A stretch of 64,000 bases of DNA from Blasia pusilla (GCA_050084515.1 CM114273.1:23374001-23438000), one strand, 5' to 3'; positions 9,510 through 20,792 are shown, counted from the first letter of the stretch. Made by a program: numbers and translations. The notes: generated from the letters alone by a model not told the origin.

Positions 9510-12500
9510 AATCGGTGGGCGACATCTCCAAGAGATCTCTAAACGGTTCTCTACCATCCATTCTCGAATAAGCAGGCAGATGAACAGTGCATAATGAGAA
9601 TATTCAGGAAAAACTCTGAGAGGAGATGATCTCTGCATTTACATGTGGTGAATCTCGCTCAATATACCACATTTCTCAACTGCGTCATGAGGCGTGGACT
9701 ACGATGTGCTCCCATAACTTGCAGACTGCTTCATACAACACCAAATTACAAGAACACTTGGGACTTACATGTACAGCAACCTACGTGGCATCCTAAAGAG
9801 GCCTATTTAGAAATGATAGTTTGTAGGGGGCCGCTATAGGGGTAGTAAATGGGTAGGGGGCCTCTTAAGCAACTACCTCTCAATCCACAACTCTTCGCAA
9901 CAGCAAAATATCGTCCACGTATTACCAATGTCGGATTCTCAACTTGGGCTCCAAAGCCAGGGACAATCTTAGACTACTCATTCATTCAAGGCTTACATGG
10001 GACTTTGAGGTTCTAGTCACATATGCCGATAATCCTTCCTGGAATTAAGAAAGAAATTCATCGAGGATCTCAAAATAGGAAATCATACTGTTGTGATTTT
10101 ATTTTGGATGTCCCTCATTCATTGACTCTGTGGACGTTTGCAGCTTTGCATAAACTAGGACCGAGTCTACCTCGTACTGGGCTCGCAGTATTCTTCCCCG
10201 TCACATTAGAAGTTAGGAACTTAGGGTGTTCGAAAAGGGGGATGTTCCTTTCTTCCCACGTCGGCTGGGAGCATCCGATGTCCACTACCGAATGGAAGAT
10301 GGAATCAGAATCCAAGAACCTTCTACGATCTGATCACGAGTTCTGCTTTTCTTGTTTCACGCTGAAGCAAAGTATGATTTCGTTTCAGACCAGTCCGCTT
10401 AGAGCCTACACAAAGGAAATAAATTGTCGTCCACATTTATCCACTTTTCGAGAATCTGGTCCACGACAGTCTCCACAATGGTCAGCTTTCCAATATATCT
10501 GCTCATTGTGGCCCCCCCACCCTCTACGGCGATCTCGACGGTATAGTGATCTCGCCGCAGGCATACACTCTCGGACAGTCTTCCTTGTAATGACAACACA
10601 GTAAACTCCGTTAGTAAATCCAGTCTCCGCTCGCGCATGTTTTCAAACCTTCTCGTCAAAGCAAAATGACTTTCGGGTCAGCAGCCTCCACCGCCTCCAC
10701 CTAAACGGCAGCCCGGTCAGCTATGGGGCGGGAGATTTTTTTATTCTTCGCCTCTGCTTTTGGATTTGCACCTCCACGTTTTGAGGTTGAGGCACCCGGA
10801 AAACTGCAGAACTGGACCCACCCTGCATGATCTATCTGGAATGCTGTAAAGGGCCAAATGCCACTACGTGCTTCCCAGTGCTTCCATATCCGTCTTGGAA
10901 TAAACGATCCCGTCAACAGTGGAAACAACGGAGTGACTTCAATGGCCTCCTTTAGAACCTTCTGATATCAAACCCTGTCAACTGTGTCAACGCACCTCGC
11001 CACTGGTGTCTCCCGCTAGACCCAGGGTCCCAGACTCAGCGCGAGCTGAAAATGGCGGACCGCGTTTCCGCACGCCCATCTCAGTCTGTCGGCAGTAGGA
11101 AAATTCTAAAATTTACGGTTCCCACGGGAAGTGTACCGGTTTTCACGAAAAACTACCGGGACCCTCATGTATGATGTGTTCTACTTATTTGGCACAACAT
11201 GATTTTCTAGTCAATTATTCACATGCTGGACTTGAATGCGAGGAATATCGAATATCCAAAAATCCAGATGTTGCCCAAAATCGTGGAGAGGGAAATCAGT
11301 CGCAAGAACATGCTCCATAACATATGCACTTGACAGTACTTTTTACCGAGCTGGCATCGATTTGTTGTTCCGTTCGATGCTTTCCCACCTCTTTTCGGAC
11401 AAGCAGATTTCTCGACACTCAATTCATCCTCCTTAGGAAGATGCTTCTTGCTTTCTTGGCCGACATAGCCCTACAACACGGGGGTTACAATCCATGAGAG
11501 TCCAATCTTACATATTTTCTTCTACAGCCAGATTTCCTGTCGCAAGGATGCACTATGATGCTTCGTTGGCCAGTTTCTCCATCGTAGCAAGGCGAAGAGG
11601 AAACGCCAAGAGATGACGAAACTCATTAAGTCCTCCACACCTCGGCAAGACAGCAATATGTCCAACCAAGGCACAATAGGAAACACCAAGACTTTGACTA
11701 CGAGAGATTAATCAAGTCCATGTTACCTCAATAAAATAATTCCGATGGAGCTTGCCAACGAGCATGGCAATTTCATTATGCTTGAACTCCTAGGTCAACT
11801 ACTTTGAGGAGAGGAAAAACATCAAGAAGTAATTAAGAGTCGCTATAAAGCTATGAGGAATTAATCAAAAATTTCTCCCTAATTTCACTCTAGGTGTGGA
11901 TATGGTATCAAGGTTCGCTTGACCTTTGCTAAGTAGCGGTTTGATTGAGTAAGCTTCATTTTTCTTCTAAATTTGTTCACGATAAGCTCTCCATGACGAA
12001 ATTTTGGCTCCAATTCTTACCCACTTTGCATTGATTTCCTCTCTTAGCCAACACAAGTTGGACCCTTGGATATCCCACTCGTGTTCAAATCAAAACCCAA
12101 AAGATTCACCACGAGAGAAAACTATTCCAAAATTTGGACAATACTCAAAATGTTCACTAGGATATCTTGTGCAACTTATATTTTTAAAGGATCCCATCAA
12201 GTGCACTCTTGATCTAAAAGGTTCTCCATTTCTAACGCATGGATGATTGCCAATGATTACTTTGGAACTCCACTGTTTGAGTATTTTTTCCTCGCCTTAC
12301 ATACTAGTTCAATTTCTCTTGTGATGCTCTCGGAAATGATTTCATTAGAGCGAGTAACTTCCCGGAAAATGAAGGAAAAGAATCTTAGCGATGAGAAGCG
12401 TTCATGACAAATTTTGAAGGCAGTAAAAGGAAAAAAATTACGAAAACGGGAAAATTTCCTAAGTGAAAAAATAGTTCGATGGAAATTTTTTTGAAATATG

Positions 12501-12785
12501 AATGAATCTTTCACTTCCAACAGACAATAAAATTAACCCAGTATTATCCAACCTTGGGGAATAGGGCTTCTGAAAATAGTGGTTACCCTAGAAAAGAAAA
12601 TTCCAATAAGGATCGCTGGTGTGATTTAAACTTATTTTCAATCCTCCTTAAAAAGAATGAATGGAGAGAGGACTTCTTGATTTTCTGTGCTACCATTGGT
12701 CCATAACGGAACGTAATGGTGCAACCCCTAAATGAGTCTCTCAAAATGATCTTCCTACTTCAACACTTAGAGTCGAGTCCCATGT
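9510..12785. other. 3.3 kb without a recognisable gene
   Basis: Several ORFs of 60-190 codons occur (for example 10023-10604 plus, 10399-10659 minus, 10701-10928 minus) but overlap each other and carry no domain I know. The minus-strand frames at 10399-10659 (words TIVETVVDQILEKWINVDD) and 10701-10928 (GSFIPRRIWKHWEARSG) look slightly more protein-like than average. TGGTATCAAGGTTCGC near 11910 resembles a tRNA-Met primer site, but no LTR pair surrounds it. Confidence 0.3.
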
Positions 12786-13037
12786 GTGGGAGGTCGCGGC
12801 GACGGAAAGGGGTCGCCACTTTTTCTGCACCCAAATGTTTTGGGCGCTGAAATTGACCCTAAACATCTCGGCGACCCTTATTACTACATGTCTAACGGTT
12901 TTGCAAAAGACCTATATATTTTCTTGGTGGCGAAAATGAGGTCATGCGACCTCTACATAGGGCCCATGGGACCTGGCCCTCAAGCTCCAGCCATCCTCGA
13001 CGGAAAAGGGGGAATCGAAACCCTTTTCATTTCATAG
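12786..13037 (+). CDS. Unrecognised 83-codon ORF
   Basis: The frame contains NVLGAEIDPKHLGDPYYYMS, NGFAKDLYIFLVAKMRSCDL and a Pro-rich GPMGPGPQAP. It follows a G/C-rich segment with GGTCGCGGCGACGGAAAGGG. I do not recognise it. It may be a retroelement leader rather than a gene. A TTTTCAT..AGAACGA phrase is duplicated just after it (13025-13075). Confidence 0.2.
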   Translation: MGGRGDGKGSPLFLHPNVLGAEIDPKHLGDPYYYMSNGFAKDLYIFLVAKMRSCDLYIGPMGPGPQAPAILDGKGGIETLFIS

Positions 13038-13039
13038 AA

Positions 13040-14370
13040 CGAGTAATTCTCACCCCCTTCTTTTCATAGAACGATGTTTCGCAATTGAAAAACTCGAGTG
13101 CGCGGCTTCTTCCTTCTTCCTTCCCCCCTACAACACTCCGTAAGATTGACGAGCGAATTATCCGTGACTGGGCCCAGTCAAAACCCGTTGCTCAAGTACC
13201 ATCGAAGAAGATCGAACCCGCCCAGACAGCAAGCGAAGTCTGGACCGACGGACTACCTCGAAGGACAGTACTGGCAGCCTCGACCCCACGACAAAATAGA
13301 AGCGCGGAAGGTTTGGTGCGGAGAACGGCAAATGAGCGAGGACGTGACGACTTGTAGTCCGAGCCGGCGAGTTCTGTAACCGCGTTGTGGTCGTCGACTG
13401 GACCGCGTTTCGGACGTCGAGCGACAGCCTTCCGATGCTTCTAGTAGCGGGCGGGCGGCACAAGAACCGGCACCGTCGAGTTACTTTGCTTGGGTAGTTT
13501 TTTTGGCGAGAACCGGTCCATTTCTGGTATCTACAGACCAGAACGGTAATTTTTGATATTTTCTTGAATCCGGCCGGCTAAAGAGATACAAATACAAAAA
13601 AGAACCCCTGTATTTTGCCGGTTTTTGGCAGTTGATTTGTGAAATGAATCGGTAATTCTAAATTTCTTCCGGCCACGTCAACACGTAACCCCGGTTCTCC
13701 CCGGTACAGCCGACCGGAATCCGTAATCACGAGAACCGGGTTACGTGTATTGTCGAAATGATGAAAATCAGGGTTTATTTCGTGAAGTTGTGAACCTCAA
13801 GAGGAAAATAGAAACTGAGAAAAATATTTCTTATCAAATAATCGAAAATAAAGAAATAGAGAAGAGCTTGTGTTCTATAACCTGCCGGGGAATGTCGATG
13901 ACAAAAGTCCCTGTACAGAATGGGGACGTGTTCCAGTATTTCCTCCAGAAACCGGTGACATGTGACCACGTATTTCTATAACCGAAAAATCGGACCTAAA
14001 AAGAGATAAAAATAATAAGTAAATAAATAACTGGGCTTCGACGACCTTCTGAAGTTCAGACTCCAGAGGCTCAGGGCGTTGGGGTGCTATCACAGTACGG
14101 ATCTCGAGGCATTGCCCACGGACTGTAGTTCCGTCCGATCAGGTAGGCACATTCCAGCCAGGTTCCAGGTGTCCCAGAGTCCCAGTACGACAAAAATCAA
14201 CAGCATTCGGCCCTGACTATCCTTGTCGGAGTGGTACCAGCGACTGGCGGGTTGCTAACTTCGCGTGTTAGCCGGGCCAAGCCGGCGGTTCGGGAGTAAG
14301 ACACTAGTTTTTAGGGCTTGTAAGGATTAAATAGCTCTACTAAAGTGGCAAGGCCAACACTCGACAGGTG
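13040..14370. other. Upstream region of the F-box gene, no gene recognised
   Basis: Overlapping ORFs on both strands (13085-13463) show no family motifs. A strong inverted repeat lies at 13681-13748. Between 13500 and 13760 the word CCGG is unusually frequent. Confidence 0.3.
13681..13748. repeat. Inverted repeat (hairpin) with ACACGTAACCCCGGTTCTC arms
   Basis: ACACGTAACCCCGGTTCTC at 13681-13699 pairs with GAGAACCGGGTTACGTGT at 13731-13748 with a single C bulge. The loop is about 31 bases. It could be a small foldback element or a stable RNA hairpin. The function is unknown. Confidence 0.75.
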
Positions 14371-14376
14371 CCTGCC

Positions 14377-14383
14377 TATATAG
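14377..14383 (+). promoter_or_regulatory. Possible TATA box of the SKIP1-like gene
   Basis: TATATAG stands alone in G/C-richer DNA, about 590 bases before the ATG at 14973. If used, transcription would start near 14410, and the leader would contain the GA repeat at 14451-14464. Position and context only. Confidence 0.3.
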
Positions 14384-14972
14384 AGCCCCGTGAGGTGTGA
14401 GTGTCCAGAGTGCAATCGTTAATAGGGCTTTCGGGTAATATTCAGACAAGAGAGAGAGAGAGAGAAAAGAAAGAAGAGGATATCTGTGACAGCGCGAACA
14501 CAAGCGAGAGACAATCACTCTGACAGGGTGGTTCGTTCACAAGTCCTAGACTCGCGGAGTCGCATTTGCATGGTCTGTGAGGGAGAATCGCTGTGAAAGA
14601 GAGGGAGGGTGGTTCGCTTACGAGTAGTGGTATCGCAGAGTCGCATCGCATGGTCTGCTGTGTGACGATCCGTGATCGAAGTAACCGGAAGAACTCTGGT
14701 CTCCTCTAGCAACAACTGACTCATTCGTTTGTCGAGGAATAGGACAGTGCAGTGTGGACGCAGCGAACTGTAGTGGAACGAGAGAACATTGCTTCGACGC
14801 CTGAGGAATGAAGGGAAGAGAAGAAGTGGACGATTGAGTTGGATGTTCCGTTAGTGAAGCAGAGTTCTCAGCGCTTGATTATTGGTAGTGCTGGTCAAGA
14901 AATCAGCCTCTCAATCGCGGAGTGATAACATAGCAGCGAGAGAATCCGGGGTTCTTCGTCCAACTGGAGAAA

Positions 14973-16358
14973 ATGTCTGGTATAGTTACTAAGCGAGACT
15001 CTGGAGGGATGAGAGGAGAGGAGGTTGAAGCAAAGGATAGCGGTAGATCGCACGAAGGAATGGAGAATTGTGAAGGGCCTTGGGCCAATTTGCTCGGAGA
15101 AGCGCTTGCCGAGGTGTTTAGCCGGCTTCCCTTCGAAGACAGATTGAGGACGGTGCCAAAGGTCTGCAAGAACTGGAGAGATGCATCTTATGATCCTGCC
15201 TGTTGGAGGTACGTGGATATGGAAGGATGGTTTCAAAGTCGTGTGGAGGAGGACTATTGGTGGGAGTTTGAGTGCGAGGCCAAGGTCGAGTCTCTTGTCA
15301 AACAAGTTGTGGATCGGAGTTGCGGCCAACTGCGGGAACTTCGAGCCATGCATTGTTCGGACGCCAGTATCGAGTACATTGCCGATAGGTAACTTGCAAT
15401 CTCGGACCGCATCGTCTAGGTTTGTCGCATTGGTGTGCTGCATGTCTGGGATACGTTTTAGCTCAATGCTGACAGTCGCATGCCCGTGACGGGCGGAATG
15501 TATGCTAATACTGATGGATACGTTTCCGGTACGATATTGTGGACCATTTGTGATGATTCTCTGAGAGTTGACCAGTCTGTAAGTGAGATGGGAAGACGCT
15601 CAACTTAGAAGACGCTATATTGATGGTTACGTTTCTGCTACAATTATGTAGACCATTCGTGATGGTTATCTCAGAGTTGACGACAGCTTCAAGTGAGACG
15701 CGGAAATGCTTTAATTCAGTAGACTTGGGTCCAGGAAGTTACGCTAATGGATTTCTCCGTGTTTCCTACACCTTTCTTGACGGGTTCTCTTTTCATCTTG
15801 TTTCTCTGCGGAGACTCGTTTCCAGATTCGCTGATCATGTTCGCTTAATTGTGCAGATGTCCATCATTGATGGTGCTTTGTATGCCGAACAGCCTCTCCG
15901 TCACCGACAAGTCCGCCGCAAAGTTGGCAGCCAATTGTCCTAATCTGCAAACCCTCGACGTGAGCGACTGTTACAACATCTCTAATCAGGCGCTGGAAGC
16001 TTTTGGGCGGAACTGTCCATCATTGAACTGGCTGGGCCGTAACATGCTGAAGAAGCAAGACTTCATGGTGACGGGGCCGATCCCAGGAGGTGATGAAGAG
16101 GCAATAGTCGTTTCCAAGCACATGGTGAGACTGAAGCACTTGGAGATGAAAAAAACAAGCTTATCAGATCTTGGACTGGGGCATCTAGCCCGAGGATGTG
16201 GAGAATTGGAGTCCCTAAACCTGGCCTGCTGCACCTCATTATCTCCGATGGCACTCGAGGATGTGTCGATTCGATGTGCGAATCTGAAGGAGTTCACGAA
16301 GCCGATCACTCCCCGTATGCACGTGAACCCTAACTTTCTTTGGGTGTTCTTTGAATGA
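14973..16358 (+). CDS. SKIP1-like: F-box/LRR protein, SKIP1-like, two exons, apparently intact
   Basis: Exon 1 is 14973-15388 and exon 2 is 15857-16358, joined at AG|GTAACT and GTGCAG|A, which rebuilds an Arg codon and gives 305 codons. Arabidopsis SKIP1 is about 300 residues. An F-box lies at residues 31-80 (NLLGEALAEVFSRLPFEDRL, then VCKNWRDASYDPACWRYVD). After it come a family-specific SLVKQVVDRSCGQL segment and leucine-rich repeats with the NCPNLQTLDVSDCYNISNQA pattern. In this family the F-box binds the SKP1/ASK adaptor and the repeats select proteins for ubiquitination by an SCF ligase. The C-terminus (NFLWVFFE) differs from the W..YD-type end of angiosperm SKIP1. No stops or frameshifts were found. 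It is the only gene here that looks complete. Confidence 0.88.
15389..15856 (+). other. Intron of the SKIP1-like gene with a 109-bp tandem duplication
   Basis: The 468-base intron has a GTAACT donor and a GTGCAG acceptor. Inside, TGATGGATACGTTTCC at 15512 recurs as TGATGGTTACGTTTCT at 15621, and the following phrases (GACCATTTGTGATG / GACCATTCGTGATG, AGAGTTGAC) repeat with it, so a unit of 109 bases is duplicated. Confidence 0.8.
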
Positions 16359-18757
16359 GTTGCCGACGTCGGACATTGATCGACAAGTATCACGCGGCGC
16401 ATCGCATCTTGGTGACCCCGTCTTCTCAAAGTTGATAATTGCCAAGCGGGGGATCATTGCCCTGCTCTACCGTTGAAGACATTGCGGATCTTAAAACGTA
16501 GAGGAGAAAGGTTGTCGTCAGAGGTGCATTCACCAGGAAATGAAGCAAATATCTCAAGACATCCATAGACAGACTGGATTTAGAAATCTCGTTGAAAGCC
16601 GAGACGAAGAATCGTGCGGCTTGCATCCCTTGTTAGGTTAGACTAGATCAAATAGCATCTATTTTTTTCGAAGTTCTGAATCCCATGTGTCGGTCTCTGG
16701 ATTGTGCTCGCATACGCTTCACAGCACGAAATTTGTCGATAGCACTCGAATAGAACCATTGGATGCCGGTCTTTGGCTCTACATTATGTACTTTTACTTT
16801 CCGCAGCTAAATTGGATATGCAAACACGACTTGTGGTCTGCTTTTAAGCAGATCAAGTTTGAACCCCTCTTACAAAGCTGAGTTCGTTGACAGCATCATC
16901 TTACTCGTGGATACGGTCACTCTGAGGTCGGATTCCTTTATCTATCTATGTGCAGATCGCGGTCCAGATATATGTCCGTCCTACTTATGAGAATGCTCGT
17001 AACTGTATTCCCTGGAACTCGTGCGTTCTCGCTTCGTCGGCTGGGAAATCTGGTTTCATGTCATTTAAAGGTGCTATACTGGACGATGTCTTCCTTATCA
17101 GCGAATTCTCGTCAAACCGGGTTCATACGTGGTGTAGTCCAATGAGTGGTACAGTCTATCCCAGCCCAATATTTGCCAAAATTCTACTAAGACAGCCAAA
17201 AGCCTGAATGCAAGCGCGCGTGGAAGACCTGATATCAAGGTTGCTCCATGAGAATTATTTACATGCTGTATTGAAAGGTAACGGTATGCTTGCGGCACCA
17301 ATTGCCATGGGATGGATCTTGTAACCACTGAAGCACCAACCGTATGGCGCGATAGCACGGGCATGTGGATTTTGACCCTGCTCTGTCTAGTGAAACTCAT
17401 CCGTCAAATGCCAGTACGTATGTAAGAGAATGAGGAGTATCTAACCACTCTGAACAAAATGAAGTAGAACAACTCTGCCTCCGCTTACGCTCCCGGGGGA
17501 GAGTAGTATCAACGTCTGTGAGGAGTACTCGTGGCCGGATTACTTATGTTTTAATTCGATCTGAGGTGAAGGGTTATCACGTGTGGCGTCGTTTCTTCGT
17601 CTGAGGCTAAACAAATCCTATGGCATTCCACTCTCTGAGACGTCTCTTGGTCTCATTTCATGGCGCAAGCCAAGATCGTAGTTCTTTCGCTGCCAGTGGT
17701 CAGCAGGAATGGTGCTCAGGCGGGTCCGTACTTACTCCATCGTATCACCGTTATGTATGCGCCACTCAGTCCGCAGTTCCTGCAAGCGGAGGGACACAAA
17801 GTATTTATAGATTCTACCGTCAATGGGGTTTTCCTCACGCCGGTCGCAATACTAGCGGTAGCACGCCATGGCCATCCTCATTCTTTAAAAAATACCATCC
17901 TTACCACATGCGTCGGTCGATTGGGCTGCAGTCAGAAGTGGCGATAAAAATCCAAGTCATGACCGGAAGACTTCCCGACACTTGCAGCAGAGAGAAAATC
18001 ACACTGTTCCATGAAGTTGCTTACCTCCGGTGCCATAGCCGCTCTGGTCGTAAGTCAGAGTCTCAGAAAAGTCCGTAACGGCTCCGTTGCGTAGCATAAT
18101 AGCCTCTCGGGATTCACAGCACCTGTAGTGAGGGCAGCTTGAAGAGGTGCTTGACTCTAAAGCGATCCTTTATTCTTAGACCACCATGCATTGCATCGTT
18201 GACTGACTGTAATCCAGGACTTGTTATTAGAATAGCTCCAGGTCAGAAGTTCCGGAAGTGAAAGCACGGCTTTAACTGAAGCTTCGAATTGAAGCGCTCA
18301 ATGTTTTGGCGTTCACGTCCTCTTATTTCTACGACCTGCATGTAGCTCGGGGCTGCAATTTTTAGGCAAAGCAGACCACTGTTGCGATTCTTCAGAAGTG
18401 CACGTGATGGCATCTTCTCGATTTAAAGCTCGCGTCATGGTTCTGCCTCTATTTGCGGAACTTCTGTCTTCCCTTCCTTCAGTATGTTCAATGTTGTTGG
18501 ACTCCATCTCCGCGAGCTACGCTCTTTCAGCGAGTGGACTGGACCCGAAATTGATTCGTTCTCGTGGCACGGAAATTGTTTCCGTCAATAGTCTGCCCCT
18601 CTTTCCAACGCATTAGGTCGGACTAGGCTGTTCGTTCAATCGTATTTTTTCCCCGGGTCCAAATCTCGGAGGAGCCTGGATTGATGGAACGGAAACGAAG
18701 ACTGAACAAAGACTTTTGGACCTACTATCAGAGCACTGAACTATCAACAGGTTCTTA
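16359..18757. other. 3' flank of the F-box gene, no further gene recognised
   Basis: The first part should contain the 3' untranslated region. No obvious AATAAA was found close to the stop. ORFs at 17620-18078 and 17660-17947 overlap in different frames on the same strand and carry no motif I know. Confidence 0.3.
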
Positions 18758-18931
18758 TTTTTCATTGAGTTTCGTCGTTAGGGGGGGGGAATGCCCCCTT
18801 CTTCCTTTTCTGGTCGTGTTGTGGCCTTCAGGTTTTGACTCTTTGAGTCCCCCTCTTTTGTACTTCCGATGGGTTTTCCATCACTCGTTTTTATCGAAGT
18901 GCATCTTTGTTTTCTTTTTCATTGAGTTTCG
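18758..18931 (-). repeat. Dispersed repeat copy 1 flanked by 17-bp direct repeats
   Basis: TTTTTCATTGAGTTTCG occurs at 18758-18774 and again at 18915-18931. Between them is a copy of a repeat whose best conserved ends are GGGGGGAATGCCCCC and GATGGGTTTTCCATCA. The same sequence, reverse complemented, appears at 19761-19867 and 27429-27546. The direct repeats look like a target-site duplication. However, TGAGTTTCG is also present in the 27.5 kb copy, which argues that part of it belongs to the repeat itself. Confidence 0.65.
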
Positions 18932-19760
18932 AAAGGATGCACCTTTTCTCAGCGCCGTCCACCCTGCCCTCTATACCCGCCGTAAGATACCAAAGTTCAT
19001 TCATGGCCTTTCTACTTTGGTAGCTTGCACGAATGTCGATAAACTCGTTTCTAGAGGGATTCTGTCCACAGACGGTTGTGGCCATGGAGTCACAAGACAG
19101 AAGAAGAAACAGCGCATCTGCGCACAACCGCCATTCTTGGTGCGAAAGTCTTCCCTCCGAAAGGTCTCGCCCACATAGTTTGTCTCAACGCCCGGTCTCA
19201 TTGCTCGTCGAATCCACGTTCTGCCCTATCTCGGCCACCACACCCCCGCAATCCAACCGATCCGATCAGCGCTTCCTCCTCCTCCTCTGGTCAACCACAA
19301 CTGCTCAACTGTGCCGATGCAAGCGTAATGACGCCGGAATCATGCGGAGGAGAGACGAAAAGCCGAACGTGACTCAATCCGTCATTCGTTCGTTGGTTCG
19401 TTCATTCATTCATCACACTGCACAGCGGTTGTCGTCAGGACGAGCGAGTCGTTCAACAGAACGTGGCAATTTCCACAATTCCCCTAGGAACTCCCGGAAC
19501 AACTAAACCCCACAAATAAAAAAAAGTTGCGAAATATAACCATGCACTACTGTGCCCTCCAGTTCTAAGAAAGTGAACATTTTCTGGACGTTGTGAGCAT
19601 CCCCAGCAATGATGCACTAGTGGGGTGCCCCCGGTGAATAACATTCAAACCAGGAAAACAAAAACGAACTCCATTAGGGGGAGTGTCGTAAGGGGAAGGA
19701 GTTAAAAAACTTAGGTGTGTGGGCGACGGGTTCTCGAACCTGTCTTCTTTTAATAATACA
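18932..19760. other. DNA between two inverted repeat copies, no gene recognised
   Basis: ORFs at 19033-19506 and 19076-19372 overlap in different frames and have Ser/Arg-rich translations typical of non-coding G/C-rich DNA. I see no family motif. Confidence 0.3.
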
Positions 19761-19867
19761 GATGATGGAAAATCCATCCGAAATACAAAAGAGGGTACCC
19801 AAAGAGTCAAGTATCCATAGGGCACAACCGGCCTTGAAAAAGAAGAAGGGGGCATTCCCCTTATCCA
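19761..19867 (+). repeat. Dispersed repeat copy 3, inverted relative to copy 1
   Basis: GATGATGGAAAATCCATCCG through AAGAAGGGGGCATTCCCC is a diverged reverse complement of 18775-18888 and runs in the same direction as 27429-27546. Together with copy 1 it forms an inverted pair about 870 bases apart. Confidence 0.75.
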
Positions 19868-20010
19868 CCACTAGCTTCCCCTAATATCACACTACTAGTG
19901 GTAGATCATAAATGTGTGGTCCCTTGGACTACACTGGACCCTATGGACTAAAGGATTTTGGTTTAGTATTTATGATACCAAAGTTGGTGTGAATATCTGT
20001 CATTTTCTAA

Positions 20011-20134
20011 TCTATACTATTAAAAGAGGACGGGGTTTCAAGCGGGAGCTTCCGTTGCGTGACAGGTGTCCTTCAAGAGGGCTTGACAACTTGACACGTG
20101 TCCCTCCACAAGCGCCCTCGGAATGACACATGTC
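20011..20134 (+). mobile_element. Helitron-like 5' terminus with three palindromes at 32-bp spacing
   Basis: TCTATACTATTAAAAGAGGA begins at 20011 directly after an A. Plant Helitrons typically begin with TCTATACTATTAAAAG-like sequence and insert between A and T, so the fit is close. Downstream, GACAGGTGTC (20061), GACACGTGTC (20093) and GACACATGTC (20125) recur exactly every 32 bases. No matching hairpin-CTRR 3' end was identified. A copia element has inserted at 20487, so the 3' end may lie beyond it or be lost. No RepHel protein is seen, so this would be a non-autonomous copy. Confidence 0.6.
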
Positions 20135-20486
20135 AATTTCTGGTTTGTGATTCACGGCCACGTCTTTCATATTATTAGACCATTTATCATTGTTGTACGA
20201 GTAACAACCATTCGGTGTATTGAAACTAAGTAGCCGGTACCCATTTTTATCCATTAAAGTAGAGTAGTGGAGTTGTGGGCGGAAGTTGGGATTTCATTGC
20301 ACCAAATCTAATTTGAAACCCAAATCCGATTTGAAAATGAAGCCATTGGGGCACTTCGGGGGTCTGAGAGGCAAGTATTTAAGTAGCCGGGCAGATCTTC
20401 AATTGCGTTCATGCAACATTCAGAAAGTTTACACTGCGAAAAGGTGAGGCTTGGATTTGCGTATTTTCATTAGAGTATGAAATGAA
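20135..20486. other. Left flank of the copia insertion
   Basis: A TATTTAAG word near 20379 followed by a C/A-rich stretch looks promoter-like. The copia element splits this DNA from the stretch at 25740, which continues it. The target duplication ATGAA occupies 20482-20486. Confidence 0.35.
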
Positions 20487-20792
20487 TATGGAAAACTGCT
20501 AAACAAGCATAATTGGTGGAAAACGGCTCTCACACACACACACCACCATGAAGAACGAAATTTGCATTGAGAGAATAAGTGGAGGCTGGTCCCCTTCTCA
20601 ATTATATAGGGTATGTACAAGCAACCCTAACCCTAACCTTAGTCTTGAGTTAGACTAACTGTGATTAACTAATCCTAGTTAAGATAATCGCGCTTAATTG
20701 ACTAACCAAGATTAAGTTTCCCTACTTCGTGTGAGTACCAAATGTAGCAGTTCAGGTGTCTTATGAGCTTGACTGTAACTCAATCTTCAATA
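20487..20792 (-). repeat. Copia 3' LTR (left on the plus strand)
   Basis: This 306-base LTR matches 25445-25734 apart from scattered substitutions and a 14-16 base segment (around GAAGAACGAAATTT) missing from the other copy. It contains CCCTAACCCTAACC near 20624-20637, which looks like plant telomere sequence, and a CA repeat. Confidence 0.92.

Noticed and set aside
11900-11920. Possible retrotransposon primer-binding site TGGTATCAAGG
   Set aside because: It differs from TGGTATCAGAGC and has no LTR pair or coding domain nearby.
14895-15443. 182-codon minus-strand ORF
   Set aside because: Shadow of exon 1 of the SKIP1-like gene; no motif.
15986-16429. 147-codon minus-strand ORF
   Set aside because: Shadow of exon 2 of the SKIP1-like gene.
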